From the NCBI GenBank assembly GCA_930633495.1, contig CAKNFJ010000001.1:3619001-3683000 (forward strand): a DNA stretch of 64,000 bases, read 5' to 3'. This stretch comes from Hyphomicrobiales bacterium (lineage in GTDB: Bacteria; Pseudomonadota; Alphaproteobacteria; Rhizobiales; Beijerinckiaceae). A program made the position numbers and the translations under genes. This document shows positions 8,357 to 21,202 of the stretch, one piece after another (the first letter of the stretch is position 1; each line of letters begins with the position of its first letter). The notes beneath the pieces are model-generated. The model had not been told where the DNA came from. It saw only the letters and a program-made list of their open reading frames with translations, and made no database searches.

Positions 8357-9772
8357 ATGAACCAGACGACCCGCCTGTGGGGTGGACGCTTCCGCAAGCC
8401 GCCGGATCCGCGGCTCATGAAGCTGTCGAGCGCGGCCGGCGAGCATGCCAGGCTGGTGCCGCAGGATGTTGCCGGCGGCAAGGCGCATGCGGCCGAGCTG
8501 GGGCGTGCCGGGCTGCTGACGAAGCAGGAGCTCGACACCATTCTGGCGGCGCTCGACGCGATCGCGCAGGACACCGTCGAAGGCCGCATCGCGCCGGGAC
8601 CCGAGGACGAGGACGTTCATACCTTCATCGAACGCATCCTGACCGAGCGGATTGGCTCGACCGGCGCCAAGCTGCGCGCCGGGCGTTCGCGCAACGACCA
8701 GGCCGCCAACAATCTCAAGCTCTATCTGCGCGGGAAGTCGCGCTCGCTGGCGGCGATGCTGGCGGAGCTTCTCGCCGCGATCGCCGATCAGGCCGAGCTT
8801 CACGCGGCTTCGGTCAGCCCTGGCTTCACCCATCTCCAGAGTGCGCAGCCGGTCACTTTCGGCCATTGGCTGATGGCGCATGGCCAGGTGCTGATGCGCG
8901 ATGCCTCACGTCTCACCGACTGGGAGAGGCGTTCCGGACAGTCCCCGCTCGGGGCGGCGGCGCTTGCCGGATCGGCGATCACGCTCAACCCGGAACTCAG
9001 CGCCAAGGCGCTCGGCTATGACGAGCCGTTCGAGAATTCGGTCGATGCGGTCGGCGCGCGCGACCATGTCGCGGAATTCCTGTTCGTCGCGGCGATGCTG
9101 ACGACCAATCTGTCGCGCCTCGCGGAGGAGGTAACGCTCTGGGCTTCCCGGCAGTTCGCCTGGGTGACGCTGGATGACGCCTTCGCGACCGGCTCCTCGA
9201 TCATGCCGCAGAAGAAGAACCCCGACATCGCGGAGATCTCGCGCGGCCGGGCTGCGCGGCTGACCGGCGACCTCGTCGCCATGCTGGGCGCGTTGAAGGG
9301 ATTGCCACTCTCCTATAACCGCGACCTCGCCGAGGACAAGCGGGCCGCCTTCGATGCCGTCGACGTGCTGGAGGAGGTTCTGCCGGCCTTCGCGGGGCTC
9401 ATCGCCAGCATGAGCGCCGATGCCGGGACGATGCGGGCCCAAGCCGGGGGCGGTTTCGCGCTGGCGACCGAGGTGGCGGATTATCTTGCCCGCAAGGGCG
9501 TGCCTTTCGCCGAGGCGCATGAGATCACCGGGGCGCTGGTGCGCTATTGCGAGGAAATGGGGCGGGAGCTGGAGTCGCTCGATGCCGTCGATCTCAGGGC
9601 GGTCGATCCACGGCTCGAAGCAGGCGTGATCGATCATCTGACGCTCGATGCTGCCGTCGCCGCCCGCAGCGGTCATGGCGGCACGGCGCCCGAGCGGGTG
9701 CGCGAACAGATCGCGCGCTTCCGCTGCAAGCTCGCCAGCCTCGAAACCTGGAGCCGGGAGACGGGTCGATGA
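8357..9772 (+). CDS. argH: Argininosuccinate lyase-family C-N lyase
   Basis: A 471-aa member of the fumarase/aspartase superfamily, closest to ArgH, which splits argininosuccinate into arginine and fumarate. Visible are LWGGRF at the N-terminus, GRSRNDQ (109-115), the catalytic region [10 protein letters not shown] (156-165) and the mobile loop [12 protein letters not shown] (279-290) with the catalytic Ser. The region after LWGGRF (residues 14-35) departs from usual ArgH. ATG 8357 follows GGGAGGAGC. It overlaps the permease gene by 4 bases and sits under a LysR regulator. This argues for a catabolic lyase of an imported amino-acid-fumarate adduct, as in EDDS lyase, but biosynthetic ArgH cannot be excluded. 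Confidence 0.85.
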   Translation: MNQTTRLWGGRFRKPPDPRLMKLSSAAGEHARLVPQDVAGGKAHAAELGRAGLLTKQELDTILAALDAIAQDTVEGRIAPGPEDEDVHTFIERILTERIGSTGAKLRAGRSRNDQAANNLKLYLRGKSRSLAAMLAELLAAIADQAELHAASVSPGFTHLQSAQPVTFGHWLMAHGQVLMRDASRLTDWERRSGQSPLGAAALAGSAITLNPELSAKALGYDEPFENSVDAVGARDHVAEFLFVAAMLTTNLSRLAEEVTLWASRQFAWVTLDDAFATGSSIMPQKKNPDIAEISRGRAARLTGDLVAMLGALKGLPLSYNRDLAEDKRAAFDAVDVLEEVLPAFAGLIASMSADAGTMRAQAGGGFALATEVADYLARKGVPFAEAHEITGALVRYCEEMGRELESLDAVDLRAVDPRLEAGVIDHLTLDAAVAARSGHGGTAPERVREQIARFRCKLASLETWSRETGR

Positions 9773-10662
9773 GCGACGCCACTTCACCGATCAGCACCCG
9801 CGACCTCGCGGCGGTCTCCCATCTCCGGATCGTGCCGCGGCGGTTCTATGGGCGTTGGGTCGCGTCAGCGATCATCCTGGCCATCCTCGCCTGGGTGGTG
9901 ATGGCCTTCGTCGAAGGCGACATCGCCTGGCCGGTGGTCCGGCAGTTCTTCACCGCGCCGGCGATCATCGCCGGTCTCGGCAACACGCTGGTCATGACGG
10001 CCTGTGCCATGACGCTCGGCATCGTGCTCGGCGTGGTCTTCGCGATCATGTACATGTCGCCGAACCCCGTGCTTCGCAGCGTGGCGCTGTTCTACATCTG
10101 GTTTTTCCGCGGGACGCCGCTGCTGCTGCAGCTGCTGATCTGGTTCAACCTGGCGCTGGTCTTCCCGACCATCGGCATCCCCGGCCTGTTCTCCTGGCGG
10201 ACGATCGACATCATCGGGCCGTTCATGGCGACGCTGCTCGGGCTCGGCATGAACCAGGGCGCCTATACCGCCGAGGTGGTGCGTGGTGGCATCCTCTCCG
10301 TCGACCAGGGCCAGACCGAGGCGGCCAAGGCGATCGGCATGACGCGGCTGACGACGCTGCGCCGGATCGTGCTGCCGCAGGCGATGCGCGTCATCATCCC
10401 GCCGGTCGGCAACGAGGTGATCAGCATGGTCAAGCTGACCTCGGTCGCGAGCGTGATCCAGTACGCCGAGATCCTGCGCAACGCACAGACGATCTATTAC
10501 GCCAATGCCCGCGTCATCGAATTGCTGATCGTCGCCGCCGGCTGGTATCTGCTCGTGGTCACGCTCTTGCAGATCGGACAGTATTTCCTCGAACGCCATT
10601 TCTCGAAGGGGCGGGGAGGGCGGCGAGCCAAGCGCGCCGCGGTGCAGGAGGAAGCGGCATGA
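9769..10662 (+). CDS. Polar amino-acid ABC transporter permease
   Basis: A 297-aa inner-membrane permease of the His/Glu/Gln/Arg family (HisM/GlnP type). A first helix around residues 27-45 precedes the core with [12 protein letters not shown] and the EAA loop [26 protein letters not shown], where the ATPase docks. Only one permease gene is present, so it probably acts as a homodimer. The ATG overlaps the lyase stop (ATGA), and its own stop overlaps the ATPase start, so translation is coupled. Confidence 0.92.
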   Translation: MSDATSPISTRDLAAVSHLRIVPRRFYGRWVASAIILAILAWVVMAFVEGDIAWPVVRQFFTAPAIIAGLGNTLVMTACAMTLGIVLGVVFAIMYMSPNPVLRSVALFYIWFFRGTPLLLQLLIWFNLALVFPTIGIPGLFSWRTIDIIGPFMATLLGLGMNQGAYTAEVVRGGILSVDQGQTEAAKAIGMTRLTTLRRIVLPQAMRVIIPPVGNEVISMVKLTSVASVIQYAEILRNAQTIYYANARVIELLIVAAGWYLLVVTLLQIGQYFLERHFSKGRGGRRAKRAAVQEEAA

Positions 10663-11453
10663 GCGCGGTGGAGAAGGCGATTACCGCCGACAGCGCGATC
10701 GTCACGATCGCGAACGTCAGCAAGTTCTTCGGGAACCTGAAGGCGCTGAACAACGTCTCGCTCTCGATCGAGCCCGGCACCGTGCAATGCATCATCGGGC
10801 CGTCGGGCTCGGGCAAGTCAACGCTTCTGCGCTGCATCAACCAGCTCGAGAAGATCGATCAGGGCGCGATCCGCGTCGATGGCGAACTCATCGGCTACCG
10901 CCGCGTCGGCGACGAGTTGCACGAGCTGACCGATCCGGAGATCGCGCGTCAGCGCCTCGTCACCGGCATGGTCTTCCAGCGCTTCAACCTGTTCAACCAC
11001 ATGACGGCGCTGCAGAACATCATCGAGGGGCCGCTCACGGTGCTGAAGCGGCCGCGCAAGGAGATCGTCGCCGAGGCGATGGCGCTGCTGGAACGCGTCG
11101 GGCTCGCCGAGAAGCGCGATTCCTATCCGAGCGAACTCTCGGGCGGGCAGCAGCAGCGCATCGCCATCGCCCGCGCGCTCGCGATGAAGCCGAAGCTCAT
11201 GCTGTTCGACGAGCCGACCTCGGCGCTCGATCCCGAGCTCGTCGGCGAGGTGCTCAACGTGATGCGCGATCTCGCGGCTTCCGGCATGACCATGATCGTG
11301 GTCACGCACGAGCTCGGCTTTGCCCGCGAGGTGGCGGGCGACGTCGTCTTCATGGACAAGGGCGAGATCGTCGAAAAGGGGCCGCCGCAGACCGTGCTCG
11401 TCGCGCCTAAGCAGGCGCGCACGCGCGACTTCATTGCCGCCGTCCTGAAGTGA
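10659..11453 (+). CDS. Polar amino-acid ABC transporter ATP-binding protein
   Basis: A 264-aa ATPase of the GlnQ/HisP type. Walker A is GPSGSGKST (47-55). The Q-loop [13 protein letters not shown], signature LSGGQQQR, Walker [15 protein letters not shown] and switch His in VTHELGF all follow. It starts inside the stop of the permease gene and is followed 36 bases later by the binding-protein gene. The same operon supplies permease, ATPase and periplasmic receptor, so the transporter is complete. Confidence 0.93.
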   Translation: MSAVEKAITADSAIVTIANVSKFFGNLKALNNVSLSIEPGTVQCIIGPSGSGKSTLLRCINQLEKIDQGAIRVDGELIGYRRVGDELHELTDPEIARQRLVTGMVFQRFNLFNHMTALQNIIEGPLTVLKRPRKEIVAEAMALLERVGLAEKRDSYPSELSGGQQQRIAIARALAMKPKLMLFDEPTSALDPELVGEVLNVMRDLAASGMTMIVVTHELGFAREVAGDVVFMDKGEIVEKGPPQTVLVAPKQARTRDFIAAVLK

Positions 11454-11489
11454 CGGTGGCGGGATCAGTTCATTAGAGGGAGAGACCAC

Positions 11490-12320
11490 ATGCTTCGTTT
11501 GACCATCGCCGCTGCCCTGCTCGCCGGTACCGCGCTCGCCGCGCAGGCCCAGGCCCTGCCGGACCGCATCAAGACCGCCGGCAAGATCGTGATCGCGACC
11601 CAGCCGAACTATCCGCCGATCGCCTTCAAGGATGTCGCGACCAACCTGCTTTCCGGCTTCGACATCGAGCTGGGCGAAGCCATCGCCAAGGAGCTCGGCG
11701 TCAAGGTCGAGTGGCAGGAGACCGCCTTCGCCCAGATGCTGCCGTCGCTCCAGACCGGCCGCGTCGATGCGGTGATGGCCGGCATGAGCGACCTGCCGGC
11801 GCGGCGCGAGACCGCCGATTTCATCGATTATCTGGATTCCGGCGCGCAGTTCTACACGGTGACCGCCTTCAAGGACACCATCAAGACCCCGGAGGACCTC
11901 TGCGGCAAGAGCGTCGGCGCCAGCCGCTCGACCAACTGGCCGCGTCAGATCGGCGAGTGGAGCGAGGCGAACTGCGTCGCCAAGGGGAAGCCCGCGATCA
12001 ACGTGGTCGGCACCGAAGGCTCGGTCGACGCCCGCACCCAGCTCAAGACGCAGCGCCTGCAGGGCGGCGTCCAGGGCAGCGAGACGATGAGCCATTTCCA
12101 GAAGCTGGAGCCGAACACCTATATTCCGCTCGGCAAGCCCTTCACCAGCTCGCTTTCCGGCATCCCCTTCGCCAAGACGGCCGAGGGCACGCAACTGCGT
12201 GACGCCGTCAAGGGCGCTCTCGACCGGCTTCAGGCGAACGGTACCTATGATGCGCTGATCCAGAAGTACGGACTCGCCGACAATGTGGTGAAGCCGATCA
12301 CCGTCAACCAGGGCAAGTGA
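11490..12320 (+). CDS. Polar amino-acid ABC transporter substrate-binding protein
   Basis: A 276-aa periplasmic receptor of the family 3 solute-binding type. The signal peptide MLRLTIAAALLAGTALAAQA is cut near AQA. The mature fold has the early motif KIVIATQPNYPPIAFKDV, the FDIELGEAIAKELGVKVEWQ segment and the MAGMSDLPARRETADFIDY region that contact ligand. It ends the lyase-transporter operon and is followed by a dispersed repeat. The ligand cannot be read from sequence. The linked lyase suggests an amino acid or an N-substituted amino acid. Confidence 0.92.
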   Translation: MLRLTIAAALLAGTALAAQAQALPDRIKTAGKIVIATQPNYPPIAFKDVATNLLSGFDIELGEAIAKELGVKVEWQETAFAQMLPSLQTGRVDAVMAGMSDLPARRETADFIDYLDSGAQFYTVTAFKDTIKTPEDLCGKSVGASRSTNWPRQIGEWSEANCVAKGKPAINVVGTEGSVDARTQLKTQRLQGGVQGSETMSHFQKLEPNTYIPLGKPFTSSLSGIPFAKTAEGTQLRDAVKGALDRLQANGTYDALIQKYGLADNVVKPITVNQGK

Positions 12321-12338
12321 GCGCTGTGATCCGCTCCT

Positions 12339-12438
12339 CGTCATTGCGAGGAGCGTAGCGACGAAGCAATCCAGGGGGCGCCGGCCTGAACGGCTCGGCC
12401 CGGTCCCCCTGGATTGCTTCGCTTCGCTCGCAATGACG
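12339..12438. repeat. Dispersed CGTCATTGCGAG inverted repeat
   Basis: A pair of inverted units, CGTCATTGCGAG...AAGCAATCCAGGGGG and CCCCCTGGATTGCTTCG...CTCGCAATGACG, encloses about 30 bases. This CATTGCGAG / GCAATCC repeat is very widespread in alphaproteobacterial intergenic DNA. It follows the binding-protein gene and could fold to stop or protect that transcript. Confidence 0.8.
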
Positions 12439-12538
12439 ATGCGTTCCCGGCGCGCGAGGTTTGCTTGGCGGGCTTGCAGGCCCGGCTGCGCTGCCGTAAC
12501 CCGGTCTGGTCTTCCTCGGATCGTCAGCGCCCGCCGTC

Positions 12539-13717
12539 ATGTCAGCCTCGATCACCAACCGTTACGCTGCCTTGGTCGAGGCGGGTGCCATCGAGCGCGA
12601 TCCCGCGCAGGTGGCGGCGGTCAAGAAGCTCGAAGCCCTCACCGAAACGCTCGCCGCCCGCCGGCTCGCCCGCAAGGGCAGCGCGCTCGGCTGGCTCTTC
12701 GGCAAGAAGCCGGATACGGCTCAGGCGCCGAAGGGGCTCTACATCTGGGGCTCGGTCGGCCGCGGCAAGACCATGCTGATGGACATGTTCTTCGAGGCCG
12801 CGCCGGTGAAGCGCAAGCGCCGCGTGCATTTCCACGAATTCCTGGCCGACGTCCACGGCCGCATCAATGCCTACCGGCAGAAGATCAAGAGCGGCGAAGT
12901 CAAGGATTCCGATCCGATCGCGCCCGTCGCGGCAGATCTCGCGGACGAGGCCTATCTGCTTTGCTTCGACGAGTTCACCGTCACGGACATCGCCGATGCG
13001 ATGATCCTCGGACGGCTGTTCACGGCGCTGTTCGCCGCCGGGATCGTCGTCGTGGCGACCTCGAACGTCGAGCCGTCGCGGCTCTATGAGGGCGGGCTGA
13101 ACCGGGCGCTGTTCCTGCCCTTCATCGAGTTGCTGCAGACCAAGGTCGAGGTGCTCAAGCTCGATTCCCGCACCGATTTTCGTCTGGAGAAGCTCGGCGG
13201 CGCGCCCGTCTATCATGTTCCGGCCGATGCGAAGGCAAAGGCTGCCCTCGATGCCGCCTTCAAGGCGCTCTCCGGCACCGTGCAGGGGCCGCGCACTGTC
13301 CTGACCGTGCAGGGCCACGATCTCGTCCTGCCGCAGGCTGCGGGCGGCGTGGCCCGCGCCAGCTTTTCGGACCTTTGCGCACAGGCCTACGGTGCCTCGG
13401 ACTACATCGCGCTGGCGCAGCGCTTCCACACGCTCGTGCTCGACGATGTCCCGATCCTCGATTTCGACCGGCGCAACGAGGCCAAGCGCTTCATCATCCT
13501 GATCGACACACTCTACGAGCATCATGTGAAGCTCGTCGCCTCGGCGGCGGCCGAACCGCATGAGCTCTACCATGCGAAGCAGGGACGTGAGGCCTTCGAG
13601 TTCGACCGCACCGTCTCGCGATTGATCGAGATGCGCTCGGAAGAGTATCTGGGCATGCCGCACGGCCGGCCGGACTCGGCGGCGAGCGGCGATACGACCG
13701 GGCTGGTCGAGACGTGA
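12539..13717 (+). CDS. zapE: Cell division protein ZapE (AFG1-type ATPase)
   Basis: A 392-aa AFG1/ZapE P-loop ATPase, associated in bacteria with Z-ring constriction under stress and in mitochondria with protein quality control. Walker A is GSVGRGKTMLMD (from residue 71), the motif RVHFHEFLADVH follows, and Walker B is LLCFDEFTVTDIADAM. A sensor-like VVATSNVEPSRLYEGG and the family tail DRTVSRLIEMRSEEYL are also present. It lies upstream of mdh and sucCD, an arrangement I know from many Hyphomicrobiales. The ATG at 12539 has no strong ribosome site. Confidence 0.93.
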   Translation: MSASITNRYAALVEAGAIERDPAQVAAVKKLEALTETLAARRLARKGSALGWLFGKKPDTAQAPKGLYIWGSVGRGKTMLMDMFFEAAPVKRKRRVHFHEFLADVHGRINAYRQKIKSGEVKDSDPIAPVAADLADEAYLLCFDEFTVTDIADAMILGRLFTALFAAGIVVVATSNVEPSRLYEGGLNRALFLPFIELLQTKVEVLKLDSRTDFRLEKLGGAPVYHVPADAKAKAALDAAFKALSGTVQGPRTVLTVQGHDLVLPQAAGGVARASFSDLCAQAYGASDYIALAQRFHTLVLDDVPILDFDRRNEAKRFIILIDTLYEHHVKLVASAAAEPHELYHAKQGREAFEFDRTVSRLIEMRSEEYLGMPHGRPDSAASGDTTGLVET

Positions 13718-13820
13718 GTTTCGTCGTCGGCAAGAAAGTGGAGGCCATCCCGGGCAAGCTGCGCAGCAGCGCCGACCTCGGGTCTATGCCTGAACCTTCC
13801 TCGGCAGCGCTCCGGCACGG

Positions 13821-13841
13821 ATCCCGGGTCAAGCCGGGGAT
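13821..13841. repeat. Short ATCCCGGGTCAAG-type repeat
   Basis: ATCCCGG-GTCAAG-CCGGGGAT is a worn copy of the CCCGGGTCAAGCCCGGG intergenic repeat. A related unit, with other outer bases, is at 31236-31258. It lies in the zapE-tetR gap. Confidence 0.55.
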
Positions 13842-13854
13842 GACGGCGCGGTTC

Positions 13855-13866
13855 CGTGTGAACACG
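13855..13866. promoter_or_regulatory. Dyad before the TetR gene
   Basis: CGTGT-GA-ACACG lies 21 bases upstream of the TetR start. TetR regulators often bind short dyads overlapping their own promoter, so this is a candidate autoregulatory operator. The arms are short and support is weak. Confidence 0.3.
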
Positions 13867-13887
13867 CGACACGGGAAACGCTGAGCC

Positions 13888-14487
13888 ATGCCGCAGCGCG
13901 AGCCGAGCGAAACCCGCATCCTGACGGTCGCCAGCGAGCATCTGCGCAAGTTCGGGCTGAAGCGCTTCACCGTTGTCGCGGTGGCGGAAGAGGCGGGCAT
14001 GACGCACGCCAATGTCTACCGCTATTTCCCGTCGCGCGTGGCGCTCGTCGATGCCGTCGTCGACGTCTGGCTCAAGGCGACCGAGCGCAGGCTCGCCGAC
14101 GTGGCCGATGGCCCGGACCCCGCGGACGACAAGCTCGAACGGCTGATCCTGGCGCTGGCCAAGGCCAATCGCGACCTTCTTCGCGAGGAGCCGCATCTGT
14201 TCGCGGCGCTCTCGCTGGCGGTGGCCAAGCGCCACGCCATCAGCCGGCGCAACCGCACGCGGGTCAGAACGCTGTTCGAGCGCGTCGTCGACGAGGGTAT
14301 TGCGACCGGCGTCTTCGAGCCACGCGACCGCGAGCGTGCCGTCGCCTTCGTCATCGATGCGACGCATCGCTTCATCCATCCCGCCTCGCTGGCGCTGGAG
14401 GCGGACGTGCCGCAGGCCTCGGTCGATCTGCGCCTGTCGACGCTGATCCGTGTGATCCTGCGGGTGCTCGGCAGCGGTATCGTGTGA
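13888..14487 (+). CDS. TetR-family transcriptional regulator
   Basis: A 199-aa one-component repressor. The N-terminal helix-turn-helix (about residues 8-55) contains FTVVAVAEEAGMTHANVYRYFPSRVALVDAVV, a standard TetR signature. The C-terminal helical part resembles the TetR_C_33/YbiH-like ligand domain, but I cannot infer a ligand. It stands alone between zapE and mdh. A striking AT-rich palindrome begins 12 bases after its stop, in the mdh upstream region, so mdh or an unseen transcript is a possible target. Confidence 0.88.
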   Translation: MPQREPSETRILTVASEHLRKFGLKRFTVVAVAEEAGMTHANVYRYFPSRVALVDAVVDVWLKATERRLADVADGPDPADDKLERLILALAKANRDLLREEPHLFAALSLAVAKRHAISRRNRTRVRTLFERVVDEGIATGVFEPRDRERAVAFVIDATHRFIHPASLALEADVPQASVDLRLSTLIRVILRVLGSGIV

Positions 14488-15780
<1,293 letters not shown>

Positions 15781-15790
15781 GCTTAAGTGA

Positions 15791-15823
15791 GGGCGGTGGC
15801 GCGGTTTCGCGCCGCCGCCCTTT
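15791..15823 (+). terminator. Stem-loop between mdh and sucC
   Basis: GGGCGGTGGCGCG pairs with CGCGCCGCCGCCC (13 bp, one G-T pair) around a GTTT loop, followed by TTTCG. It begins 11 bases after the mdh stop and ends 37 bases before sucC. The short T run suggests partial termination that would lower sucCD relative to mdh. Confidence 0.65.
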
Positions 15824-15859
15824 CGTCAATTTTCGGTCGCTGTCAGGGAAACCGAGCAC

Positions 15860-17056
<1,197 letters not shown>

Positions 17057-17065
17057 GGAGCAGAC

Positions 17066-17950
17066 ATGTCCATCCTGATCGACAAGAACACCAAGGTCAT
17101 CTGCCAGGGCTTCACCGGCAAGAACGGGACCTTCCACTCCGAGCAGGCGATCGCCTACGGCACGCAGATGGTCGGCGGCACCTCGCCGGGCAAGGGCGGT
17201 TCGGTCCATCTTGGCCTGCCCGTCTTCGACACGGTCGCCGAGGCCAGGGAGAAGACCGGCGCCGACGCTTCGGTCGTCTACGTTCCGCCGCCGGGCGCGG
17301 CCGACGCGATCTGCGAGGCGATCGACGCCGAGATCCCGCTCGTCATCTGCATCACCGAGGGCATTCCGGTGCTCGACATGGTGCGCGTCAAGCGCTCGCT
17401 GGTCGGCTCCAAGACCCGCCTGATCGGGCCGAACTGCCCGGGCGTCGTCACCGCCGGCGAATCGAAGATCGGCATCATGCCGGCCAACATCTTCAAGCCG
17501 GGCTCCGTCGGCATCGTCTCGCGCTCCGGCACCCTGACCTATGAGGCGGTGTTCCAGACCACGAACGAGGGCCTCGGCCAGACCACGGCCGTCGGCATCG
17601 GCGGCGACCCGGTCAAGGGCACCGAGTTCATCGACATGCTCGAGATGTTCCTGGCCGACGACAAGACCACCTCGATCGTCATGATCGGCGAGATCGGCGG
17701 CTCGGCCGAAGAGGACGCGGCGCAGTTCATCAAGGACGAGGCCAAGCGCGGGCGCAAGAAGCCGATGGTCGGCTTCATCGCCGGCCGCACGGCCCCTCCC
17801 GGCCGCCGCATGGGCCATGCGGGCGCGATCATCTCGGGCGGCAAGGGCGGCGCCGAGGACAAGATCGCGGCCATGGAAGCGGCCGGCATCCGGGTCTCGC
17901 CCTCGCCGGCGCGCCTTGGAAAGACCTTGGTCGAAGTATTGAAGGGCTGA
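17066..17950 (+). CDS. sucD: Succinyl-CoA ligase (ADP-forming) alpha subunit
   Basis: Alpha subunit of succinyl-CoA synthetase; it binds CoA and carries the phospho-His. The 294-aa product has the CoA-binding domain ([19 protein letters not shown]), the [10 protein letters not shown] segment and the active-site His in [13 protein letters not shown]. It follows sucC by 9 bases with a GAGGAG ribosome site. A repeat lies between it and sucA. Confidence 0.97.
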   Translation: MSILIDKNTKVICQGFTGKNGTFHSEQAIAYGTQMVGGTSPGKGGSVHLGLPVFDTVAEAREKTGADASVVYVPPPGAADAICEAIDAEIPLVICITEGIPVLDMVRVKRSLVGSKTRLIGPNCPGVVTAGESKIGIMPANIFKPGSVGIVSRSGTLTYEAVFQTTNEGLGQTTAVGIGGDPVKGTEFIDMLEMFLADDKTTSIVMIGEIGGSAEEDAAQFIKDEAKRGRKKPMVGFIAGRTAPPGRRMGHAGAIISGGKGGAEDKIAAMEAAGIRVSPSPARLGKTLVEVLKG

Positions 17951-17956
17951 GCTTTT

Positions 17957-18067
17957 CTCCCTTCCCCCTTGTGGGGAAGGGTTGGGGATGGGGGTGGAGC
18001 CGCCTGGCGAGCGCTCACCAGGCGGGACGACCCCCACCCCTGCCCCTCCCCACAAGGGGGAGGGGTC
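17957..18067. repeat. Inverted CTTCCCCCTTGTGGGG repeat between sucD and sucA
   Basis: CTTCCCCCTTGTGGGGAAGG...GGGGTGG and CCACCCC...CTCCCCACAAGGGGG are opposed around a CGCCTGG...CCAGGCG inner hairpin. The whole 111-base unit can fold into a long branched stem. It lies inside the sucCD-sucAB block and is a dispersed, non-coding element. Confidence 0.75.
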
Positions 18068-18117
18068 GGGTTTGCGGTTCCGATACGAATACGACGTTTC
18101 TGAAAGGCAGGAGCACC

Positions 18118-21075
18118 ATGGCTCGCCAGGACATCAACGAGGCTCTCGCGCAGACCGGCTTCCTCTATGGCGGCAACGCGGCCTATATCGAGGATCTCTA
18201 CGCCCGCTACGAGGCCGACCCGAAGTCGGTCGACGAGCAGTGGCAGAGCTTTTTCGGCGCGCTGAAGGACGACAAGGAAGCCGTCCTGCAGAACGCCAAG
18301 GGCGCGTCCTGGAAGAAGCCGAACTGGCCGATCGTCGCCAATGGCGAGCTGGTTTCGGCGCTCGACGGCAACTGGGCCGTGGTCGAGAAGGTCATTTCCG
18401 ACAAGCTCGGCGCCAAAGCCAAGGCGGCGGGCACCGCGCTCTCCGCGGCGGACGTCCAGCAGGCGACCCGCGACTCGGTGCGCGCGATCATGCTGATCCG
18501 CGCCTACCGGATGCGCGGCCATCTCCATGCCAAACTCGACCCGCTCGGCATCGAGAGCCGCACCGACCATGAGGAACTGTCGCCGGCCGCCTTCGGCTTC
18601 GGCGAGGCCGATCTCGACCGCAAGATCTTCATCGACAACGTGCTCGGCATGGAGTTCGCCACCATCCGCGAGATGGTCGCGGTGCTGCAGCGGACCTATT
18701 GCGGCACGGTCGGCATCGAGTTCATGCATATCTCCGACCCCGAGCAGAAGGCCTGGCTGCAGGAGCGCATCGAGGGGCCGGACAAGGAGATCGCCTTCAC
18801 CAAGGAAGGCAAGAAGGCGATCCTGAACAAGCTGGTCGAGACCGAGGGCTTCGAGAAGTTCCTCGATCTCAAGTTCACCGGCACCAAGCGCTTCGGCCTG
18901 GATGGCGGCGAGTCGCTGGTCCCGGCGCTGGAGCAGATCATCAAGCGCGGCGGCGCGCTCGGCGTGCGCGACATCGTCTTCGGCATGGCCCATCGCGGCC
19001 GCCTCAACGTGCTGACCCAGGTTCTGGGCAAGCCGCACCGCGCGCTGTTCCACGAGTTCAAGGGCGGTTCCTTCGCGCCCGACGACGTCGAGGGCTCGGG
19101 CGACGTGAAGTACCATCTCGGTGCTTCGTCGGACCGCGAGTTCGACGGCAACAACGTCCATATCTCGTTGACCGCCAACCCGTCGCATCTGGAGATCGTC
19201 GACCCGGTCGTGCTCGGCAAGGTGCGCGCCAAGCAGGACCAGTTCGGCGACATCGTCGAGCGTTCCAAGGTGCTGCCGCTGCTGATCCATGGCGATGCGG
19301 CCTTCGCCGGCCAGGGCGTCGTGGCGGAATGCCTCGGGCTGTCGGGCCTGAAGGGGCACCGCACCGGCGGCTCGCTGCACTTCATCATCAACAACCAGAT
19401 CGGCTTCACCACCTATCCGCGCTATTCGCGCTCCTCGCCCTATCCGTCCGACGTGGCGAAGATGGTCGAGGCCCCGGTGTTCCATGTGAACGGCGACGAT
19501 CCGGAGGCGGTGGTCTTCGCCGCCAAGGTCGCGATCGAGTTCCGGCAGAAGTTCCACAAGCCGGTCGTCATCGACATGTTCTGCTATCGCCGCTTCGGCC
19601 ATAACGAAGGCGACGAGCCGGGCTTCACCCAGCCGCTGATGTACCGCAAGATCCGCGGCCACAAGTCGACGCTGGAACTCTATGGCGAGAAGCTCGCGGC
19701 CGAGGGCGTGATCGCCGCCGGCGAACTCGACGAGATGCGCGCCGCCTGGAAGGCCAGGCTCGAGGTCGAGTTCGACGCCGGCCAGGCCTTCAAGCCGAAC
19801 AAGGCCGACTGGCTCGACGGCCGCTGGGCCGGCATGAAGGCGATCCGCGCCGACGAGGACGATCCGCGCCGCGGCGCCACCGGCGTGCCAGCGGAGACGC
19901 TGAAGGAGATCACCGAGAAGATCACCGCCGTTCCGGCCGGTTTCAACGTGCACCGCACGATCCAGCGCTTCCTCGACAACCGCAAGAAGGCGGTCGAGAG
20001 CGGCGAGGGCATCGACTGGGCGACCGCGGAATCGTTGGCCTTCGGCTCGCTGCTGCTCGACGGCAATCCGGTGCGCCTCTCCGGCCAGGATTGCGAGCGC
20101 GGCACCTTCTCGCAGCGCCATTCGGTGCTGATCGACCAGGAGACGGAAGCCCGCCACACCTCGCTCAACCATATCCGCGAGGACCAGGCCCGCTACGAGG
20201 TCATCAACTCGATGCTCTCGGAAGAGGCGGTGCTCGGCTTCGAATACGGCTACACCCTGTCGGAGCCGAACGCGCTGACGATGTGGGAGGCGCAGTTCGG
20301 CGACTTCGCCAACGGCGCGCAGGTCGTGTTCGACCAGTTCATCTCGTCCGGCGAGCGCAAGTGGCTGCGCATGTCCGGCCTCGTCTGCCTGCTGCCGCAT
20401 GGCTATGAGGGGCAGGGGCCGGAGCACTCCTCCGCCCGTCTCGAGCGCTTCCTGCAGATGTGTGCCGAGGACAATATGCAGGTGGCGAACTGCTCGACGC
20501 CGGCGAGCTATTTCCACATCTTGCGCCGGCAGCTGAAGCGCGACTTCCGCAAGCCGTTGATCCTGATGACGCCGAAGTCGCTGCTGCGTCACAAGCGCTG
20601 CGTCTCCGACCTCAGCGAGCTGGCCGAGGGCTCGACCTTCCACCGCGTGCTGCACGACGATGCCGAGCGCGGTCGCTCGACGACCAAGCTGGTCAAGGAC
20701 GCGAAGATCCGCCGCGTCGTGCTCTGCTCGGGCAAGGTCTATTACGACCTGCTGGAGGAGCGCGAAAAGCGCGGCGTCGACGACGTCTACCTGATGCGCG
20801 TGGAGCAGCTCTATCCATTCCCGCTGAAGACGCTGGCGCAGGAGCTCGCGCGCTTCAAGGGCGCGGATGTGGTCTGGTGCCAGGAGGAGCCGAAGAACAT
20901 GGGCTCCTGGACCTTCGTCGAGCCCTATCTCGAATGGGTGCTCGGCCATGCTGGCTCGAAGTCGAAGCGCCCGCGCTATGTCGGCCGCCCGGCCTCGGCC
21001 GCGACCGCGACCGGCCTGATGTCGAAGCACACCGCGCAGCTCAACGCCTTCCTCGACGAGGCCTTCGCGGGCTGA
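18118..21075 (+). CDS. sucA: 2-oxoglutarate dehydrogenase E1 component
   Basis: Thiamine-diphosphate-dependent E1 subunit, which decarboxylates 2-oxoglutarate and passes succinyl groups to SucB. The 985-aa length is normal. The N-terminal segment with [16 protein letters not shown], the motif [11 protein letters not shown], and the pyrimidine domain with [19 protein letters not shown] are visible. So is [12 protein letters not shown] in the thiamine region. ATG 18118 follows AGGAGC. Reading further upstream would run into the repeat element. It forms an operon with sucB 128 bases downstream. Confidence 0.97.
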   Translation: MARQDINEALAQTGFLYGGNAAYIEDLYARYEADPKSVDEQWQSFFGALKDDKEAVLQNAKGASWKKPNWPIVANGELVSALDGNWAVVEKVISDKLGAKAKAAGTALSAADVQQATRDSVRAIMLIRAYRMRGHLHAKLDPLGIESRTDHEELSPAAFGFGEADLDRKIFIDNVLGMEFATIREMVAVLQRTYCGTVGIEFMHISDPEQKAWLQERIEGPDKEIAFTKEGKKAILNKLVETEGFEKFLDLKFTGTKRFGLDGGESLVPALEQIIKRGGALGVRDIVFGMAHRGRLNVLTQVLGKPHRALFHEFKGGSFAPDDVEGSGDVKYHLGASSDREFDGNNVHISLTANPSHLEIVDPVVLGKVRAKQDQFGDIVERSKVLPLLIHGDAAFAGQGVVAECLGLSGLKGHRTGGSLHFIINNQIGFTTYPRYSRSSPYPSDVAKMVEAPVFHVNGDDPEAVVFAAKVAIEFRQKFHKPVVIDMFCYRRFGHNEGDEPGFTQPLMYRKIRGHKSTLELYGEKLAAEGVIAAGELDEMRAAWKARLEVEFDAGQAFKPNKADWLDGRWAGMKAIRADEDDPRRGATGVPAETLKEITEKITAVPAGFNVHRTIQRFLDNRKKAVESGEGIDWATAESLAFGSLLLDGNPVRLSGQDCERGTFSQRHSVLIDQETEARHTSLNHIREDQARYEVINSMLSEEAVLGFEYGYTLSEPNALTMWEAQFGDFANGAQVVFDQFISSGERKWLRMSGLVCLLPHGYEGQGPEHSSARLERFLQMCAEDNMQVANCSTPASYFHILRRQLKRDFRKPLILMTPKSLLRHKRCVSDLSELAEGSTFHRVLHDDAERGRSTTKLVKDAKIRRVVLCSGKVYYDLLEEREKRGVDDVYLMRVEQLYPFPLKTLAQELARFKGADVVWCQEEPKNMGSWTFVEPYLEWVLGHAGSKSKRPRYVGRPASAATATGLMSKHTAQLNAFLDEAFAG

Positions 21076-21083
21076 TCACGCTC

Positions 21084-21112
21084 CCCGGCGGCTCCGTTTC
21101 GGCGCCGCCGGG
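21084..21112 (+). terminator. Stem-loop between sucA and sucB
   Basis: CCCGGCGGC (21084-21092) pairs with GCCGCCGGG (21104-21112) over an 11-base loop, 9 bases after the sucA stop. No T run follows. It is probably an mRNA-stability or partial attenuation hairpin rather than a full terminator. Confidence 0.5.
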
Positions 21113-21202
21113 TTCCCATGCCGCATCGGCGTCCGAAGACCGATCCCGGGCTTCAGCCGATGCCGAACCGACCGCCAGAGAACGAGACAACAGAGGCCTG
21201 AC

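Noticed and set aside
17539..21030. 1163-codon open frame on the minus strand opposite sucD and sucA
   Set aside because: Arg/His/Asp-rich shadow of the GC-rich sucA and sucD genes. It has no recognisable domain, and the plus-strand proteins are complete and canonical.
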